Shown: positions 16,820 to 26,106, counted from the first letter of the stretch. The stretch is DNA of 64,000 bases from Phyllobacterium sp. OV277 (GCF_900104355.1 NZ_FNIY01000003.1:62001-126000), one strand, 5' to 3'. Numbers and translations are program-made. The notes: a model not told the origin generated them from the sequence alone.

Positions 16820-17595
16820 AGAATGCTCTTCTCAAAATAGCGCGTGGGGGTGACGCCGAACACGCGGCGGAACATAGCAATAAACGCGCTTATATTGTTG
16901 TACCCGACATCCAGTGCAATTGTTGTGACCGCCTCTCCGGCCGCCAGCAGTTCCAATGCCCGCATCAATCGCGCGCGCTGACGCCACTCCGTAAACGTAA
17001 ATCCCGTCTCGACAACGAATTTTCGCGTCATTGTGCGGGCGGGGATACCAGCCCAGTCGGCCCATTCCTCCGCCTTTCGCTCATCAAGCAGATTATCTGC
17101 GAAGGCTTGCGCAATGCGCAGAAGCCTTAAATCCTGAGGCAATGGCAGTCCGAGATTCTCCTGCGGCAGGCTGGCAATCTCGTCGAGTATGACCCGGGCA
17201 ATGCGCTCCTCTACCGGATTGAGTTCTTCGCCCTTCCAGCTTGCCGCCCGATTGACTGCCTCACGCAGAAGCCCGGAACTGCGTAATGTGCAGGGAAATG
17301 CGGGCAGCGCGGCACATTCAGGCTCCGCCACATAGACACTCCAGCCAAAATAAGGCCCGTGCGAACGCAGCGAGTGCTCATGATGCGGCGGTATCCACAC
17401 TGCATGAATGGCGGGCACGACCCATTGTCCCCGCTCCGTTCCAACCGTCAGCAAGCCGGTGCTGGCACCAAGCAATTGCCCGCGTGCATGGCTATGAAAA
17501 CCAACCAGACGCGGAAGGTCTTCCTCCTGCTTGCCTGCGATGATGATCGGCCCTTGGGATGACCCGGCACGATCGGGCGTGATGAAATAACTCAT
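16816..17595 (-). CDS. AraC-family transcriptional regulator
   Basis: A 259-residue regulator. The N-terminal half (about 1-150) has a cupin-like sensor region with FHSHARGQLL and WIPPHHEH. The C-terminal half has the two helix-turn-helix motifs; the second reads TTIALDVGYNNISAFIAMFRR, then FGVTPTRYF, the AraC signature. It resembles NimR/YeaM-type regulators, which control adjacent efflux genes, but no exporter is next to it here. It is divergent from the 84-aa gene, 96 bases away, which is therefore a candidate target. Confidence 0.88.
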   Translation of the reverse strand: MSYFITPDRAGSSQGPIIIAGKQEEDLPRLVGFHSHARGQLLGASTGLLTVGTERGQWVVPAIHAVWIPPHHEHSLRSHGPYFGWSVYVAEPECAALPAFPCTLRSSGLLREAVNRAASWKGEELNPVEERIARVILDEIASLPQENLGLPLPQDLRLLRIAQAFADNLLDERKAEEWADWAGIPARTMTRKFVVETGFTFTEWRQRARLMRALELLAAGEAVTTIALDVGYNNISAFIAMFRRVFGVTPTRYFEKSIL

Positions 17596-17691
17596 TTTGG
17601 CCTCAACACCGTATTGAATGGCACTGATACGATAGCAGCGCCAATCGCCTTTGGATAGTTTGATCTGACCACACCCAAGAAGGAGACCAGC

Positions 17692-17946
17692 ATGCGTGCC
17701 CAGGACATTCTACCCGATGATATCAATCTGCTTCACTTCAATGATGTACCCGTGCGCAAAGGCACCGTCGGTGCATTTCTCGCCAATGCCAGACTCTGGC
17801 TCAATCCCAACGCTTCACAGGAAGATCGCGCTATAGCGGAAAAAGACATCATCGAAGCCCTGCCCGCTCTGCAGGCGCTGGGGGTGTTCGAATTCATGTC
17901 CATTCGCAACCCGCAGCTTAGCGAACTCGTCGTCACCCATCTCTGA
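17692..17946 (+). CDS. Hypothetical protein (84 aa)
   Basis: An 84-residue protein starting MRAQDILPDDINLLH. It has a short central segment rich in alanine (IIEALPALQALGVFEF) but no true membrane helix or signal peptide. I recognise no family. An AAGGAG lies 10 bases before the ATG, giving good support for translation. It is divergent from the AraC regulator, which may control it. A strong terminator follows 24 bases after the stop, so it is probably monocistronic. Confidence 0.65.
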   Translation: MRAQDILPDDINLLHFNDVPVRKGTVGAFLANARLWLNPNASQEDRAIAEKDIIEALPALQALGVFEFMSIRNPQLSELVVTHL

Positions 17947-17970
17947 TCCACACCTGGATCTCTGATCCAT

Positions 17971-17994
17971 ACGGGCGGACTGCCGCCCGTTTTT
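17971..17994 (+). terminator. Rho-independent terminator
   Basis: An 8-base-pair GC-rich perfect stem (ACGGGCGG with CCGCCCGT), a 4-base loop and a T-run. It ends the transcript of the 84-aa gene and lies 17 bases before the next start codon, so that gene needs another promoter or read-through. Confidence 0.82.
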
Positions 17995-18011
17995 CCATCA
18001 TGGAGACCGTC

Positions 18012-18404
18012 ATGCTCATTGATCTCAAGGAATTTCCGCTCGTCTATATGCGTGCCGATCAGGACAGCACCGAAAGTCCTGAAGCGCAGATCAAGGCGCT
18101 GTTTGCCCGCGGCGAGCGTTTCGTCATGATTGCCGATCATTCGCCTGAACATCATCAGGAAGAACCGCATGAACAGCGCAAGCAACGCGCGCAGGTTCTC
18201 AAGCGGTTCCGCGACCAGCTCAAACGCTGGTGTGCAGGAGCCATCGTCATCGAGAATGGCGGCCCTATATCCAAACCGATCAAGCTGGCGGCACAGGCAT
18301 TCGGCAATGCTTTTGGCGTTTCCTTTGCCTTTGTCAAAGACGATGACACGGCGCGAAAAATTGCGCGGCGCATCCTCGTGCCGCAGGCCTTTCCGCTTGG
18401 CTGA
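18012..18404 (+). CDS. Hypothetical protein (130 aa)
   Basis: A 130-residue soluble protein starting MLIDLKEFPLVYMRAD. The middle is strongly charged (EHHQEEPHEQRKQRAQ); the C-terminal part reads FAFVKDDDTARKIARRIL. No family recognised. The ATG at 18012 is preferred to the one at 18000 because GGAG sits 6 bases upstream. It lies between a terminator and the ECF41-type promoter, so it appears to be its own unit. Confidence 0.62.
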   Translation: MLIDLKEFPLVYMRADQDSTESPEAQIKALFARGERFVMIADHSPEHHQEEPHEQRKQRAQVLKRFRDQLKRWCAGAIVIENGGPISKPIKLAAQAFGNAFGVSFAFVKDDDTARKIARRILVPQAFPLG

Positions 18405-18432
18405 AAAAGAATTCAAAAATTTTCAGGGACGA

Positions 18433-18459
18433 TGTCACATCGGGCTTTCCTATCTCGTC
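18433..18459 (+). promoter_or_regulatory. Candidate ECF41 promoter
   Basis: TGTCACA at 18433-18439, 16 bases, then CGTC at 18456-18459. This equals the promoter I recall for ECF41 sigma factors. It lies 40 bases before the start of the AhpD-like gene, whose downstream partner encodes an ECF41 sigma factor, so it is well placed for autoregulation. Confidence 0.7.
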
Positions 18460-18499
18460 TTGTGTGCAGGCAACTGAATGCCAAACAAGGAGACTGATG

Positions 18500-18955
18500 A
18501 TGAAAGCCCGATTGAACCCTTATAACTACCCCGTCATGAAGCCGATGCTTGCCATGGAAGAAACAGTTGTGAAGAGCGGGCTGGAACACAGCCTGATTGA
18601 ACTCGTCAAGATGCGGGCTTCCCAGATCAACCATTGCGCCTTCTGCATCGACATGCATTCCAAGGATGCAATCAAAAACGGCGAGACCACCCAGCGCCTG
18701 TTCCTGCTTGATGCCTGGCGGGAATCGCCGCTTTATAGTGACCGCGAGCGCGCTGCTCTCGGCTGGACCGAAGCCTTGACGCTTGTCGCCCAGACCAATG
18801 CACCTGATAGTGACTTTGAGGCTCTCAAGCCGCAGTTCACCGAGGAGGAGATTGTCAAGCTTACCATGCTGATCGTGACCATCAACGCATGGAACCGGAT
18901 CTCTGTCGGGTTCCGCTCTGTCCACCCGGTAGACAAATCCCGTGTCCCAGCCTGA
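18500..18955 (+). CDS. Carboxymuconolactone decarboxylase / AhpD-like protein
   Basis: A 151-residue protein of the CMD/AhpD fold. The redox or proton-relay motif is NHCAFCIDMHSKDA, with Cys46, Cys49 and His53, as in alkylhydroperoxidase AhpD-type proteins. The second of two adjacent ATGs (18500) is chosen because AAGGAG lies 7 bases upstream. It overlaps the ECF41 sigma gene by 14 bases. CMD-family proteins are the classic companions and targets of ECF41 sigma factors. The true substrate is unknown; peroxide or electrophile detoxification is a guess. Confidence 0.86.
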   Translation: MKARLNPYNYPVMKPMLAMEETVVKSGLEHSLIELVKMRASQINHCAFCIDMHSKDAIKNGETTQRLFLLDAWRESPLYSDRERAALGWTEALTLVAQTNAPDSDFEALKPQFTEEEIVKLTMLIVTINAWNRISVGFRSVHPVDKSRVPA

Positions 18956-19808
18956 CGCTACGGAAACGTTTAATCGGCTGCGCCCTCGGCTGATCCGCAT
19001 TGCCTATCGCATGCTCGGGTCAGTCGCGGAGGCGGAGGATATTGTGCAGGAAGGTTTCATTCGCTGGTACCAGGCCGACCGGTCGCAGGTGCGCAGCGAG
19101 GAGGCTTTCCTTGTGCGCACCATATCGCGGCTTTGTCTCGATCATCTGAAATCCGCGCGTGTCCGCAGGGAAACCTATGTGGGGAGCTGGCTGCCGGAAC
19201 CCATTTTCGATCCAAGCGAAGAAGAGGCTGACAGCGACGTCACCCTCACCCTGATGATGGCACTGGAACGCCTCTCGCCGCTGGAACGCGCCGCCTTTCT
19301 ACTGCACGATGTTTTCGGTCAGGATTTCAATCAGGTTTCGGAAGCCATTGGCCGTGATCCTGCGACCTGCCGCCAGCTTGCCAGCCGCGCCCGCACCCAT
19401 GTGCAGACGGCAAAGCCACGCTTTCCAGTCTCGGACGAGCACGGTAAGGACATTGCTTCAGCCTTTTTCAACGCCTCACGCAGCGGCGACACGCAAACCC
19501 TGCAGGCGCTGCTTGCCGATGACGTGACGCTCTACACCGATGGCGGCGGCATTCGTCCCTCGGCGATCAACCCCGTTTACACGCTGGACAAGGTTTCACG
19601 CTTCTTCGCCGGTGTTTCCCGCCGGGAGGAATATCATCAACCGCCGATTGTGCATCGCGGTTTGATCGATGGCCTACCCGGCTATGTCACGCGTGAGGCC
19701 GACGGTCTGCTGCAAACCACGGCGCTTGAAATCGAGGATGGAAAGATCAAGGCAATCTACATCGTCCGCAATCCGGAAAAGCTTGGGCACGTAGCTTTTG
19801 TCAATTGA
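18942..19808 (+). CDS. ECF41-type RNA polymerase sigma factor
   Basis: A 288-residue extracytoplasmic-function sigma factor with regions sigma2 (about 8-75, AEDIVQEGFIRWYQ) and sigma4 (about 105-155, LSPLERAAFLLHDVF), plus a C-terminal SnoaL/NTF2-like domain (about 165-288). The group markers are all present: WLPEP at 83-87, DGGG at 200-203 and NPEKL at 277-281. In ECF41 the C-terminal domain replaces an anti-sigma factor and both activates and inhibits the sigma core. Translation starts at a GTG inside the end of the CMD gene. No separate anti-sigma gene is nearby, as expected. Confidence 0.92.
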   Translation: MSQPDATETFNRLRPRLIRIAYRMLGSVAEAEDIVQEGFIRWYQADRSQVRSEEAFLVRTISRLCLDHLKSARVRRETYVGSWLPEPIFDPSEEEADSDVTLTLMMALERLSPLERAAFLLHDVFGQDFNQVSEAIGRDPATCRQLASRARTHVQTAKPRFPVSDEHGKDIASAFFNASRSGDTQTLQALLADDVTLYTDGGGIRPSAINPVYTLDKVSRFFAGVSRREEYHQPPIVHRGLIDGLPGYVTREADGLLQTTALEIEDGKIKAIYIVRNPEKLGHVAFVN

Positions 19809-19888
19809 GACACACGCGGATACCGACGTGAACGGCGAGACTCCATGATCGGAAGACCAATCACGAAATCTCGCGCAAGTGCCACAGT

Positions 19889-21766
19889 TCAATTGCTTAA
19901 AGGAGCAAGCATCACTTTTCGCTGCAGATCCTGACGCATGATGATCGCCGCCTTTTTCATGTGCTCGACTTCGTCAGGAGTGCAATAGCCCTTATCGATA
20001 GACATAATGTAGTGGCGGTTGACCCTGATATTCTGACCGTCTTTCTTGTATGTGGAGCGATATTGAATAGGGCCATCGTCAACGGACAGGTCTTTTGGAA
20101 GAAACTGGATAGCGACCTCTTTGGGAAGCGTAATGTCATAGGTCTCCGTGAGGTCGCTTGCAGCACAAGCAGTGCCATAATGCGGCTCAGCAAGATCATT
20201 GGCAAAACTCGTCATGTCGGCAATCGAATATCCGAGCGCCATAGGCATCTCGATCGGCAAAGCTTCGGGATTGGCAAGATCAAGTCCTGTCTGTTCTGCA
20301 GAGAAACCGATATCGATTGGATAGCCGATATCATCACTGGAAGGGTCACCGGCCGTAAACTCACCCTTTCCGTTCAAACCATTGCGCGCGAGCAACTGCT
20401 TTATCGCGTCGGAACGCCGGAGGGGGTCCACACTCGCGACAGCGGAACGACGGTCAAATGCAATACTGCCATGCGATATTTCGTTCACCTTGCCGTTGAT
20501 TGATCCATCCAACCCAATGGATACAGTCAAAGACGTCGACATTTTATTATCCGTCGCCGTCATTGCTGGCGTTGTTCTGGTTCCGGTTGACGCATCAACG
20601 TGCAGGACAGATTTGCCGGCCAGCCAATAGGCCTGCCCACCAAATGGCAGATATTGCGCCGTTGAATCGAGATAAAGATCAAGCGCCGGTACATAATTGA
20701 TAATATGGTCGAAATAGTCAGGGATCGCTTCCGGCGTCAGTTTGTACAACTTTCCTGACGCGATCAAAACACCATGACTATCGATGCCCTTGGCCTTAAG
20801 AAGAGCCTCCAGCAGAACAACATGATCCTTGCAGTCTCCATATCTGTTTCGCAGAATATCGCCGGCCACATGAGGAACATACCCGCCCTGAGCCAGATAC
20901 AATGCGACGTAACGAACGTTACCCCGCACCCAATCATAGAGTATGCGGGTTTGCTCCCGTTGGTCTGAAACTCCCCTCGTCAAATTGTCTGCCAGCGTTT
21001 GAATATCCGGCGTTACCGCAACCTTGTCGTTGGCCCGGGCCTGATAAGCGTGGGCAATGGCCTCCCAATTTGCAAATGTGGTGACTGTCACATGCGGACT
21101 GTTGATAAAAACATCCGTCTTACCGTCGTCAAACGCACGAACATCAGGCTGTGCAAAAGTCCAACTCCACAGCTTGTCGCCATTCGCATCGGTCTCGCGC
21201 ACCTCTTTCATCGCATTCACGTCACTGCGTAAATTCAGGGATTGCGGTGCTTTGAGCACGAGTTTGTAAGCCAGCACGCGTTCATCGGGATTGAAAGAAT
21301 CGGAATAGGCAAAGTTTCCAGGAAAATCCGATTCTGTTTGTGTTTTGCGAACACGATAATGAATGGTGTCGCCAACTTCGATGTCGGGGAAAATAATGGA
21401 TTTCTGCTTGCTTGTGCTGAAGAATGGCATGCCCGTGGCGGCCGGATCTTCCTGCAATCGAATTTGATCCGGCTGCACCTGTACGTGCCGCCCGTCGGCC
21501 TTGATCGTCTCAGCCTCTATCACATCGAGAGTTGAGAGTTGATCATTAAAGCGAAACGTCTTTGTCGCCAGCTTGTCCCGTCCGCTCGCATCAAGCAGGC
21601 GGCGTTTTGTTTCCCATTCACTGACGAAACGACCATCCGCTTGCACCGTAATCGTTTCGAAGGCGGATATGACTTCTTCCTTGACTGCGGGAGTGCTGTC
21701 CGCTGCCAAAGCCGATGCGGAAAGCACGGATATGGCCAGCGCCAGAATTGGTATTGATTTTACCAT
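19889..21766 (-). CDS. DUF3857 / transglutaminase-like exported protein
   Basis: A 625-residue protein with a signal peptide (about residues 1-22, ending SASALA), a DUF3857 beta-rich domain (about 40-220), and a transglutaminase-like core with YGDCKDHVVLLEALL carrying the catalytic cysteine, followed by the His/Asp region near HIINYVPALDLYLDST. Members are presumed periplasmic cysteine proteases or transamidases of unknown substrate. The ATG at 21766 (MVKSIPIL) has AAGGTAG upstream; an ATG 21 bases earlier is possible. The gene stands alone. Confidence 0.85.
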   Translation of the reverse strand: MVKSIPILALAISVLSASALAADSTPAVKEEVISAFETITVQADGRFVSEWETKRRLLDASGRDKLATKTFRFNDQLSTLDVIEAETIKADGRHVQVQPDQIRLQEDPAATGMPFFSTSKQKSIIFPDIEVGDTIHYRVRKTQTESDFPGNFAYSDSFNPDERVLAYKLVLKAPQSLNLRSDVNAMKEVRETDANGDKLWSWTFAQPDVRAFDDGKTDVFINSPHVTVTTFANWEAIAHAYQARANDKVAVTPDIQTLADNLTRGVSDQREQTRILYDWVRGNVRYVALYLAQGGYVPHVAGDILRNRYGDCKDHVVLLEALLKAKGIDSHGVLIASGKLYKLTPEAIPDYFDHIINYVPALDLYLDSTAQYLPFGGQAYWLAGKSVLHVDASTGTRTTPAMTATDNKMSTSLTVSIGLDGSINGKVNEISHGSIAFDRRSAVASVDPLRRSDAIKQLLARNGLNGKGEFTAGDPSSDDIGYPIDIGFSAEQTGLDLANPEALPIEMPMALGYSIADMTSFANDLAEPHYGTACAASDLTETYDITLPKEVAIQFLPKDLSVDDGPIQYRSTYKKDGQNIRVNRHYIMSIDKGYCTPDEVEHMKKAAIIMRQDLQRKVMLAPLSN

Positions 21767-21956
21767 GAATGATCTACCTTGACGCATTTGATGGACGCTA
21801 TGCCCATGAGTAATGCGCTCAACTTATTTGCCCATCGGCAAGACGCCAATTGGTAATCATACCTATACGGTTTGACCTACCGGGCCTGATCATCCCCGGC
21901 CCCGACGTCTCACCTGTTCATTGCCCCCAAGGATACAAGTCGGTAACGGCGATGTA

Positions 21957-22622
21957 TTACCGGGGTGACGCCAATTCGTTTTCAATAATTGCCGACATCT
22001 GGGCAAGCGAGAGAGCGCCGACATATTTTTTGCCATTGATGAAGAATGTCGGCGTGCCGGTGATGCCAAATTCTTTGAGCCCACGCTCCCGCCCGGCATT
22101 CACCTTGTTCAGAAGGTCCTGATTGGCCAGACAGGCGGTGAATTGCTCCTCTGTGAGACCCGCCAGTTTTGATGTCTGCAGCAGATAGCTCTTTATGTCG
22201 GCGATCTGAAGCCATTGTTCCTGATGACCAAACAGCGTCTCGATAAAGGGATAATAGCGCTCCTTGGTCACGCAGCGCGCCAGCATGAAGATGGCGGTTG
22301 AGCGTGACTCCAGCGGCAGTTCCCGGAAGATCAACTTTGCCTTGCCGGTATTTATGTATTTCGCCTTGATCGCTGGCAGAGTGTGCGCTGTAAAATCGGC
22401 ACAATGTGAACATCCCATCGAGGCATATTCGATGATGGTCACGGGAGCTTCGGCCTTGCCCATGACCATATCTTCGAGTGGGCCCGTTTGCATGAGCGTG
22501 GCAACGTCGACGCTGCCTACTGGTTCAGGTATTGCCTCGCCAGCGGCCATTGCGGATATGGCCAATCCACTCCCGGTTAGCGCCACAACAGCCCCAAGCA
22601 AAGCATCCCGGCGATTCAGCAT
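21957..22622 (-). CDS. DsbA-family thiol-disulfide oxidoreductase
   Basis: A 221-residue periplasmic thioredoxin-fold protein. The N-terminus has an RR pair in NRRDALLG and a hydrophobic stretch ending ISAMAAG, a signal that could use Tat or Sec. The active site is Cys71-Ser-His-Cys74, and the cis-proline loop is GTPTFFING. This fits the Dsb-A/thioredoxin_4 group typical of alphaproteobacteria. It probably oxidises or isomerises exported proteins. The flanking gaps of 190 and 261 bases show no further gene. Confidence 0.88.
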   Translation of the reverse strand: MLNRRDALLGAVVALTGSGLAISAMAAGEAIPEPVGSVDVATLMQTGPLEDMVMGKAEAPVTIIEYASMGCSHCADFTAHTLPAIKAKYINTGKAKLIFRELPLESRSTAIFMLARCVTKERYYPFIETLFGHQEQWLQIADIKSYLLQTSKLAGLTEEQFTACLANQDLLNKVNAGRERGLKEFGITGTPTFFINGKKYVGALSLAQMSAIIENELASPR

Positions 22623-22883
22623 TTATGATTTTCCTGTCTCACGATTGAACAAATTTACCGCGCGCAATGACAACGCGCTGCTAGTTTTCCTCGTATGATG
22701 AGCCATGGCAGCAAGAACCACCGCTTGTCCATCGGCCATAATGTCCATGGTGTTCATCATCAGGGAAAAACTTGTCACCATCACAGGAAAGCACAGGCGA
22801 TAGGGAACGTCTATGATACTTTGTTCAAATACCAAGACATCATTGCCCGCGTATCATGACACCTTCCACAGAACGGAATCCCC

Positions 22884-23672
22884 ATGCCAGAACTGACGAT
22901 GTATCAGGTCGATGCCTTTACCTCAGAGCTTTTCCGGGGCAATCCGGCCGCCGTGCTGGTGCTGGAGGACTGGCTGCCTGTAGCAACCATGCGAAACATT
23001 GCCAGCGAGAATAATCTGGCTGAAACGGCGTTTGTGCGGCCCAATGGCGGAGGATTTGACCTGCGCTGGTTCACACCTGTGCATGAGGTGGAGTTCTGCG
23101 GCCATGCTACGCTGGCAACATCGCATGTTCTCGTGCATGAACTTGGTACGAAAGGCCAGCTTGTATTCGAAACGCGCGTTGGAACGCTGCGGGTTGACCC
23201 CAAAGATACCGGTTATCAGCTTGATTTTCCAAGTTTTCCGCCTGAAACAGTGACAGATATTCCTGCCCCGCTCAGAGCCAGTTTTGGTAGTGGACCAATT
23301 GAGGCGTTTCGCAATTTCGAGAATATGTTTGTCGAGTTGGCCAATGAGCAAGCCGTCATCGACTTTATCCCTGACCTAGCGGAAATCGTGAAACTGCAAG
23401 GGCAAGGGCTTGTTGTGACGGCCAAAGGCGACGAACATGATTTTGTTTCGCGCTACTTTGCGCCCTTCGCCGGGATTCCCGAAGATCCTGTCACCGGCTC
23501 CACCCACGCAACACTGGTGCCTTACTGGGCGGAGAAACTCGGCAAGACAAAGCTGTCAGCCTTCCAGCGCTCCAGCCGCGGCGGACATTTGTTGTGCGAA
23601 TTGAAAGGTGACCGCGTGCTGATCACAGGTCAGGCGGTCACCTTCATGAAAGCGCAGATTTATCTGCCCTGA
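22884..23672 (+). CDS. PhzF-family isomerase-like protein
   Basis: A 262-residue protein of the PhzF / diaminopimelate-epimerase fold. The catalytic glutamate region NNLAETAFV (about residues 42-50), GHATLATSHVL and the C-terminal DPVTGSTHATLVPYW are all present. PhzF itself isomerises a phenazine precursor; most members in genomes without phenazine genes have unknown substrates, and no phenazine gene is seen here. The ATG at 22884 follows CGGAAT. The 3' end overlaps the 3' end of the convergent dihydroorotase gene by 13 bases. Confidence 0.87.
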   Translation: MPELTMYQVDAFTSELFRGNPAAVLVLEDWLPVATMRNIASENNLAETAFVRPNGGGFDLRWFTPVHEVEFCGHATLATSHVLVHELGTKGQLVFETRVGTLRVDPKDTGYQLDFPSFPPETVTDIPAPLRASFGSGPIEAFRNFENMFVELANEQAVIDFIPDLAEIVKLQGQGLVVTAKGDEHDFVSRYFAPFAGIPEDPVTGSTHATLVPYWAEKLGKTKLSAFQRSSRGGHLLCELKGDRVLITGQAVTFMKAQIYLP

Positions 23673-24997
23673 CCCAATGCTTCGCCGAACAGGATTGGCT
23701 CACCTTGCGATGGCGTAACGATTTCGCCGTCCCACATTACCTTGATGCCGCGAACGATCGTACCAACAGGCCAGCCCGTGACAGTCTTGCCGTCATAGGG
23801 CGTCCAGCCCGCCTTTGAGCCGACCTGTGCATTGGTGATGGTCTCGCGCCGCTTCATGTCGACGATGGTCAGGTCTGCATCATAGCCAACGGCGATGCGA
23901 CCCTTGCGCGCCATGCCGAACAGGCGGTTGGGGCCATGGGAGCTCAGATCGACAAAGCGCTCGATGGACAGGCGCCCGGCATTGACGTGGTCAAGCATGA
24001 TCGGCACCAGCGTCTGCACGCCGGTCATCCCTGAGGGTGATGCCGGATAGGGCTTTGATTTTTCTTCCAGCGTGTGCGGCGCGTGGTCGGAGCCGAGCAC
24101 ATCGACGATCCCCTGCCCGATGCCCTTCCAGATGCCGTCACGATGTCTGGCATCGCGCACTGGCGGGTTCATCTGCAACAGCGTTCCAAGCGTCGCGTAC
24201 TGGCTGGCATCCATGGTCAAGTGGTGCGGCGTGGCTTCACAGCTTGCCACATCCCTATGATCAGCCAGAAAATCAATTTCTTCTGCCGTGGAAATATGCA
24301 GGACGTGGATGCGGGCGCCGGTTTCCCGGGCGATGCGGACAAGCCGCTGCGTGCATTGAAGCGCGGCGATTTCATCGCGCCAGACCGGATGCGATGATGG
24401 ATCATTGGCAATGCGGAAACTTTCGCGCTCGCGCAGGCGGAATTCGTCTTCCGAATGGAAGGCAGCGCGGCGGCGCGTGTTGCGCAGGATCGAGGCAACG
24501 CCTTTATCATCCTCAACCAGAAGGTCGCCGGTGGATGAACCCATGAACACCTTGATACCGGCAGCGCCGGGCAGACGTTCAAGTTCGGCCACATCTTTGG
24601 CATTGTCGCGCGTGCCACCAACCCAGAAGGCAAAATCGCAATGCATGCGGTGATGGCCGCGCCGCACCTTATCCTCAAGTGTATCAGCCGATGTGGTCAG
24701 TGGCTTGGTATTGGGCATTTCAAAGACAGCAGTGACGCCGCCAAGAACCGCCGAGCGCGAGCCGCTTTCCAGATCTTCCTTATGCTCAAGACCGGGCTCG
24801 CGGAAATGCACCTGACTGTCGACCACACCCGGCAGAATATGCAGGCCCGTCGCATCAATGATCTCTCCGGCGGAAGCACCGCCGAGATTGCCGATGGCAG
24901 CTATTCGGCCATTGGTGATGCCGATATCGCGCAAGGCCACACCATCCTGATTGACAACCATTCCGCTTCTGAAAATCGTATCGAACGTCTGAGCCAT
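23660..24997 (-). CDS. pyrC: Dihydroorotase, class I type
   Basis: A 445-residue amidohydrolase. The metal site is visible: HFREPG, the lysine to be carboxylated in IKVFMGSSTGD, HVLHIST, and DVLGSDHAPHTLEEKSK with the catalytic Asp. This fits dihydroorotase (pyrimidine synthesis: carbamoyl-aspartate to dihydroorotate); allantoinase is a close relative and the main alternative. The ATG at 24997 (MAQTFDTIF) is preferred over the longer frame to 25180, which crosses the divergent ygfZ start. pyrE lies elsewhere in the window, and pyrB is not adjacent. Confidence 0.84.
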   Translation of the reverse strand: MAQTFDTIFRSGMVVNQDGVALRDIGITNGRIAAIGNLGGASAGEIIDATGLHILPGVVDSQVHFREPGLEHKEDLESGSRSAVLGGVTAVFEMPNTKPLTTSADTLEDKVRRGHHRMHCDFAFWVGGTRDNAKDVAELERLPGAAGIKVFMGSSTGDLLVEDDKGVASILRNTRRRAAFHSEDEFRLRERESFRIANDPSSHPVWRDEIAALQCTQRLVRIARETGARIHVLHISTAEEIDFLADHRDVASCEATPHHLTMDASQYATLGTLLQMNPPVRDARHRDGIWKGIGQGIVDVLGSDHAPHTLEEKSKPYPASPSGMTGVQTLVPIMLDHVNAGRLSIERFVDLSSHGPNRLFGMARKGRIAVGYDADLTIVDMKRRETITNAQVGSKAGWTPYDGKTVTGWPVGTIVRGIKVMWDGEIVTPSQGEPILFGEALGQGR

Positions 24998-25073
24998 TTG
25001 CTTTCCATTCCTGCCTTGCGAACCCTTCACTTGCGGCTTACGTAACGGTGACAGGAAAGGCAAGGGTGAAGCG

Positions 25074-25925
25074 ATGCCATCGGCAAACTTAAGCGGAAGA
25101 GTGGTTCTTGATGTTACCGGGGACGATGCAGAAAAGTTTCTGCAGAACCTGATTACAACCGATCTCGATGACCTCGACAAGGGTGATCTGAAACCCGGCG
25201 CGCTGCTTAGCCCTCAGGGGAAAATCCTGTTTGAGTTTCTTGTCGCCCGCACAGCGGACGGTTTATTACTCGACACGCTGGAAACCTCTGTCAGCGATTT
25301 AACCAAGCGGCTGACCCTCTATAAATTGCGCGCCAAAGTGCAAATTACCGTACGGCCTGAATCGGTTATCCGGGTTTCATGGGGAAATGAGTCAGGCGCT
25401 TCAGAAAATGATTCAAGCGTGCATGACCGCCGCTTTCCCGATGCCCTGAATGTCCGCCGCCACTATGGCACCGAGGCCGCACCCACCGCCGATGAGACAC
25501 AATGGATGGCGCTGCGCATCGCGCACGGCGTGGCGGAAGCACCCTTCGACTATGCCCTTGGCGATGCTTTCCCGCATGATGTGAATCTGGACCAGATATC
25601 GGGCGTTTCCTTCAAGAAGGGCTGTTTCATCGGGCAGGAAGTGGTGTCGCGCATGCAGCATCGCGGCACGGCACGCCGGCGCATCCTGATCGCATCGGGA
25701 AATGCCAATCTGCCCGAAACAGGCACCGCGATCACCGCCAACGGGCGCGATATCGGCACACTTGGCAGCGTGGTTGGCAATGCCGGGCTGGCGCTCGTGC
25801 GCATTGACCGGGTGAAAGATGCTGCGGATGCCGGTACGCCGATCCTGTCAGGAGACACAACGCTGACGCTTGCCATTCCGCCCGAACACCGTTTTACATT
25901 TCCGGTGACGACCCAGGAGGCTTAA
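25074..25925 (+). CDS. ygfZ: Folate-binding Fe-S cluster repair protein YgfZ
   Basis: A 283-residue GcvT-like protein. The family signature is KKGCFIGQEVVSRMQHRG, with the essential cysteine in K-G-C-x-x-G-Q-E. It binds tetrahydrofolate and supports maintenance of certain Fe-S enzymes. The short form, without the full glycine-cleavage domain set, is usual in alphaproteobacteria. It is divergent from pyrC, with 76 bases for both promoters, and is followed by a repeat element. Confidence 0.9.
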   Translation: MPSANLSGRVVLDVTGDDAEKFLQNLITTDLDDLDKGDLKPGALLSPQGKILFEFLVARTADGLLLDTLETSVSDLTKRLTLYKLRAKVQITVRPESVIRVSWGNESGASENDSSVHDRRFPDALNVRRHYGTEAAPTADETQWMALRIAHGVAEAPFDYALGDAFPHDVNLDQISGVSFKKGCFIGQEVVSRMQHRGTARRRILIASGNANLPETGTAITANGRDIGTLGSVVGNAGLALVRIDRVKDAADAGTPILSGDTTLTLAIPPEHRFTFPVTTQEA

Positions 25926-25964
25926 GCTCAGAATCTATGGTGCGTTGCTGTGGGTTGCATGAGC

Positions 25965-26106
25965 GTGGTTCGTGGTTCGTGGTTCGACAAGCTCACCATG
26001 AGGGAGAGTGGGGATGCAACGATAATCGCAAAGATTGCAGAATAAAGCTCCCCTCATCCTGAGCCTGTCGAAGGGCCCTCATGGTGAGCTTATCGAACCA
26101 CGAACC
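25965..26106. repeat. MITE-like inverted-repeat element (family A, copy 3, short form)
   Basis: A 142-base element in the 236-base gap between ygfZ and the HD-hydrolase gene. Left end GTTCGACAAGCTCACCATGA, right end CATGGTGAGCTTATCGAA in opposite orientation with one mismatch. GGTTCGTG is tandemly repeated at the left edge. It lacks the CCTCGGGCTTGACCCGAGG palindrome found in copies 1 and 2 and has a CATCCTGAGCCTGTCGAAGG variant instead. Confidence 0.75.
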
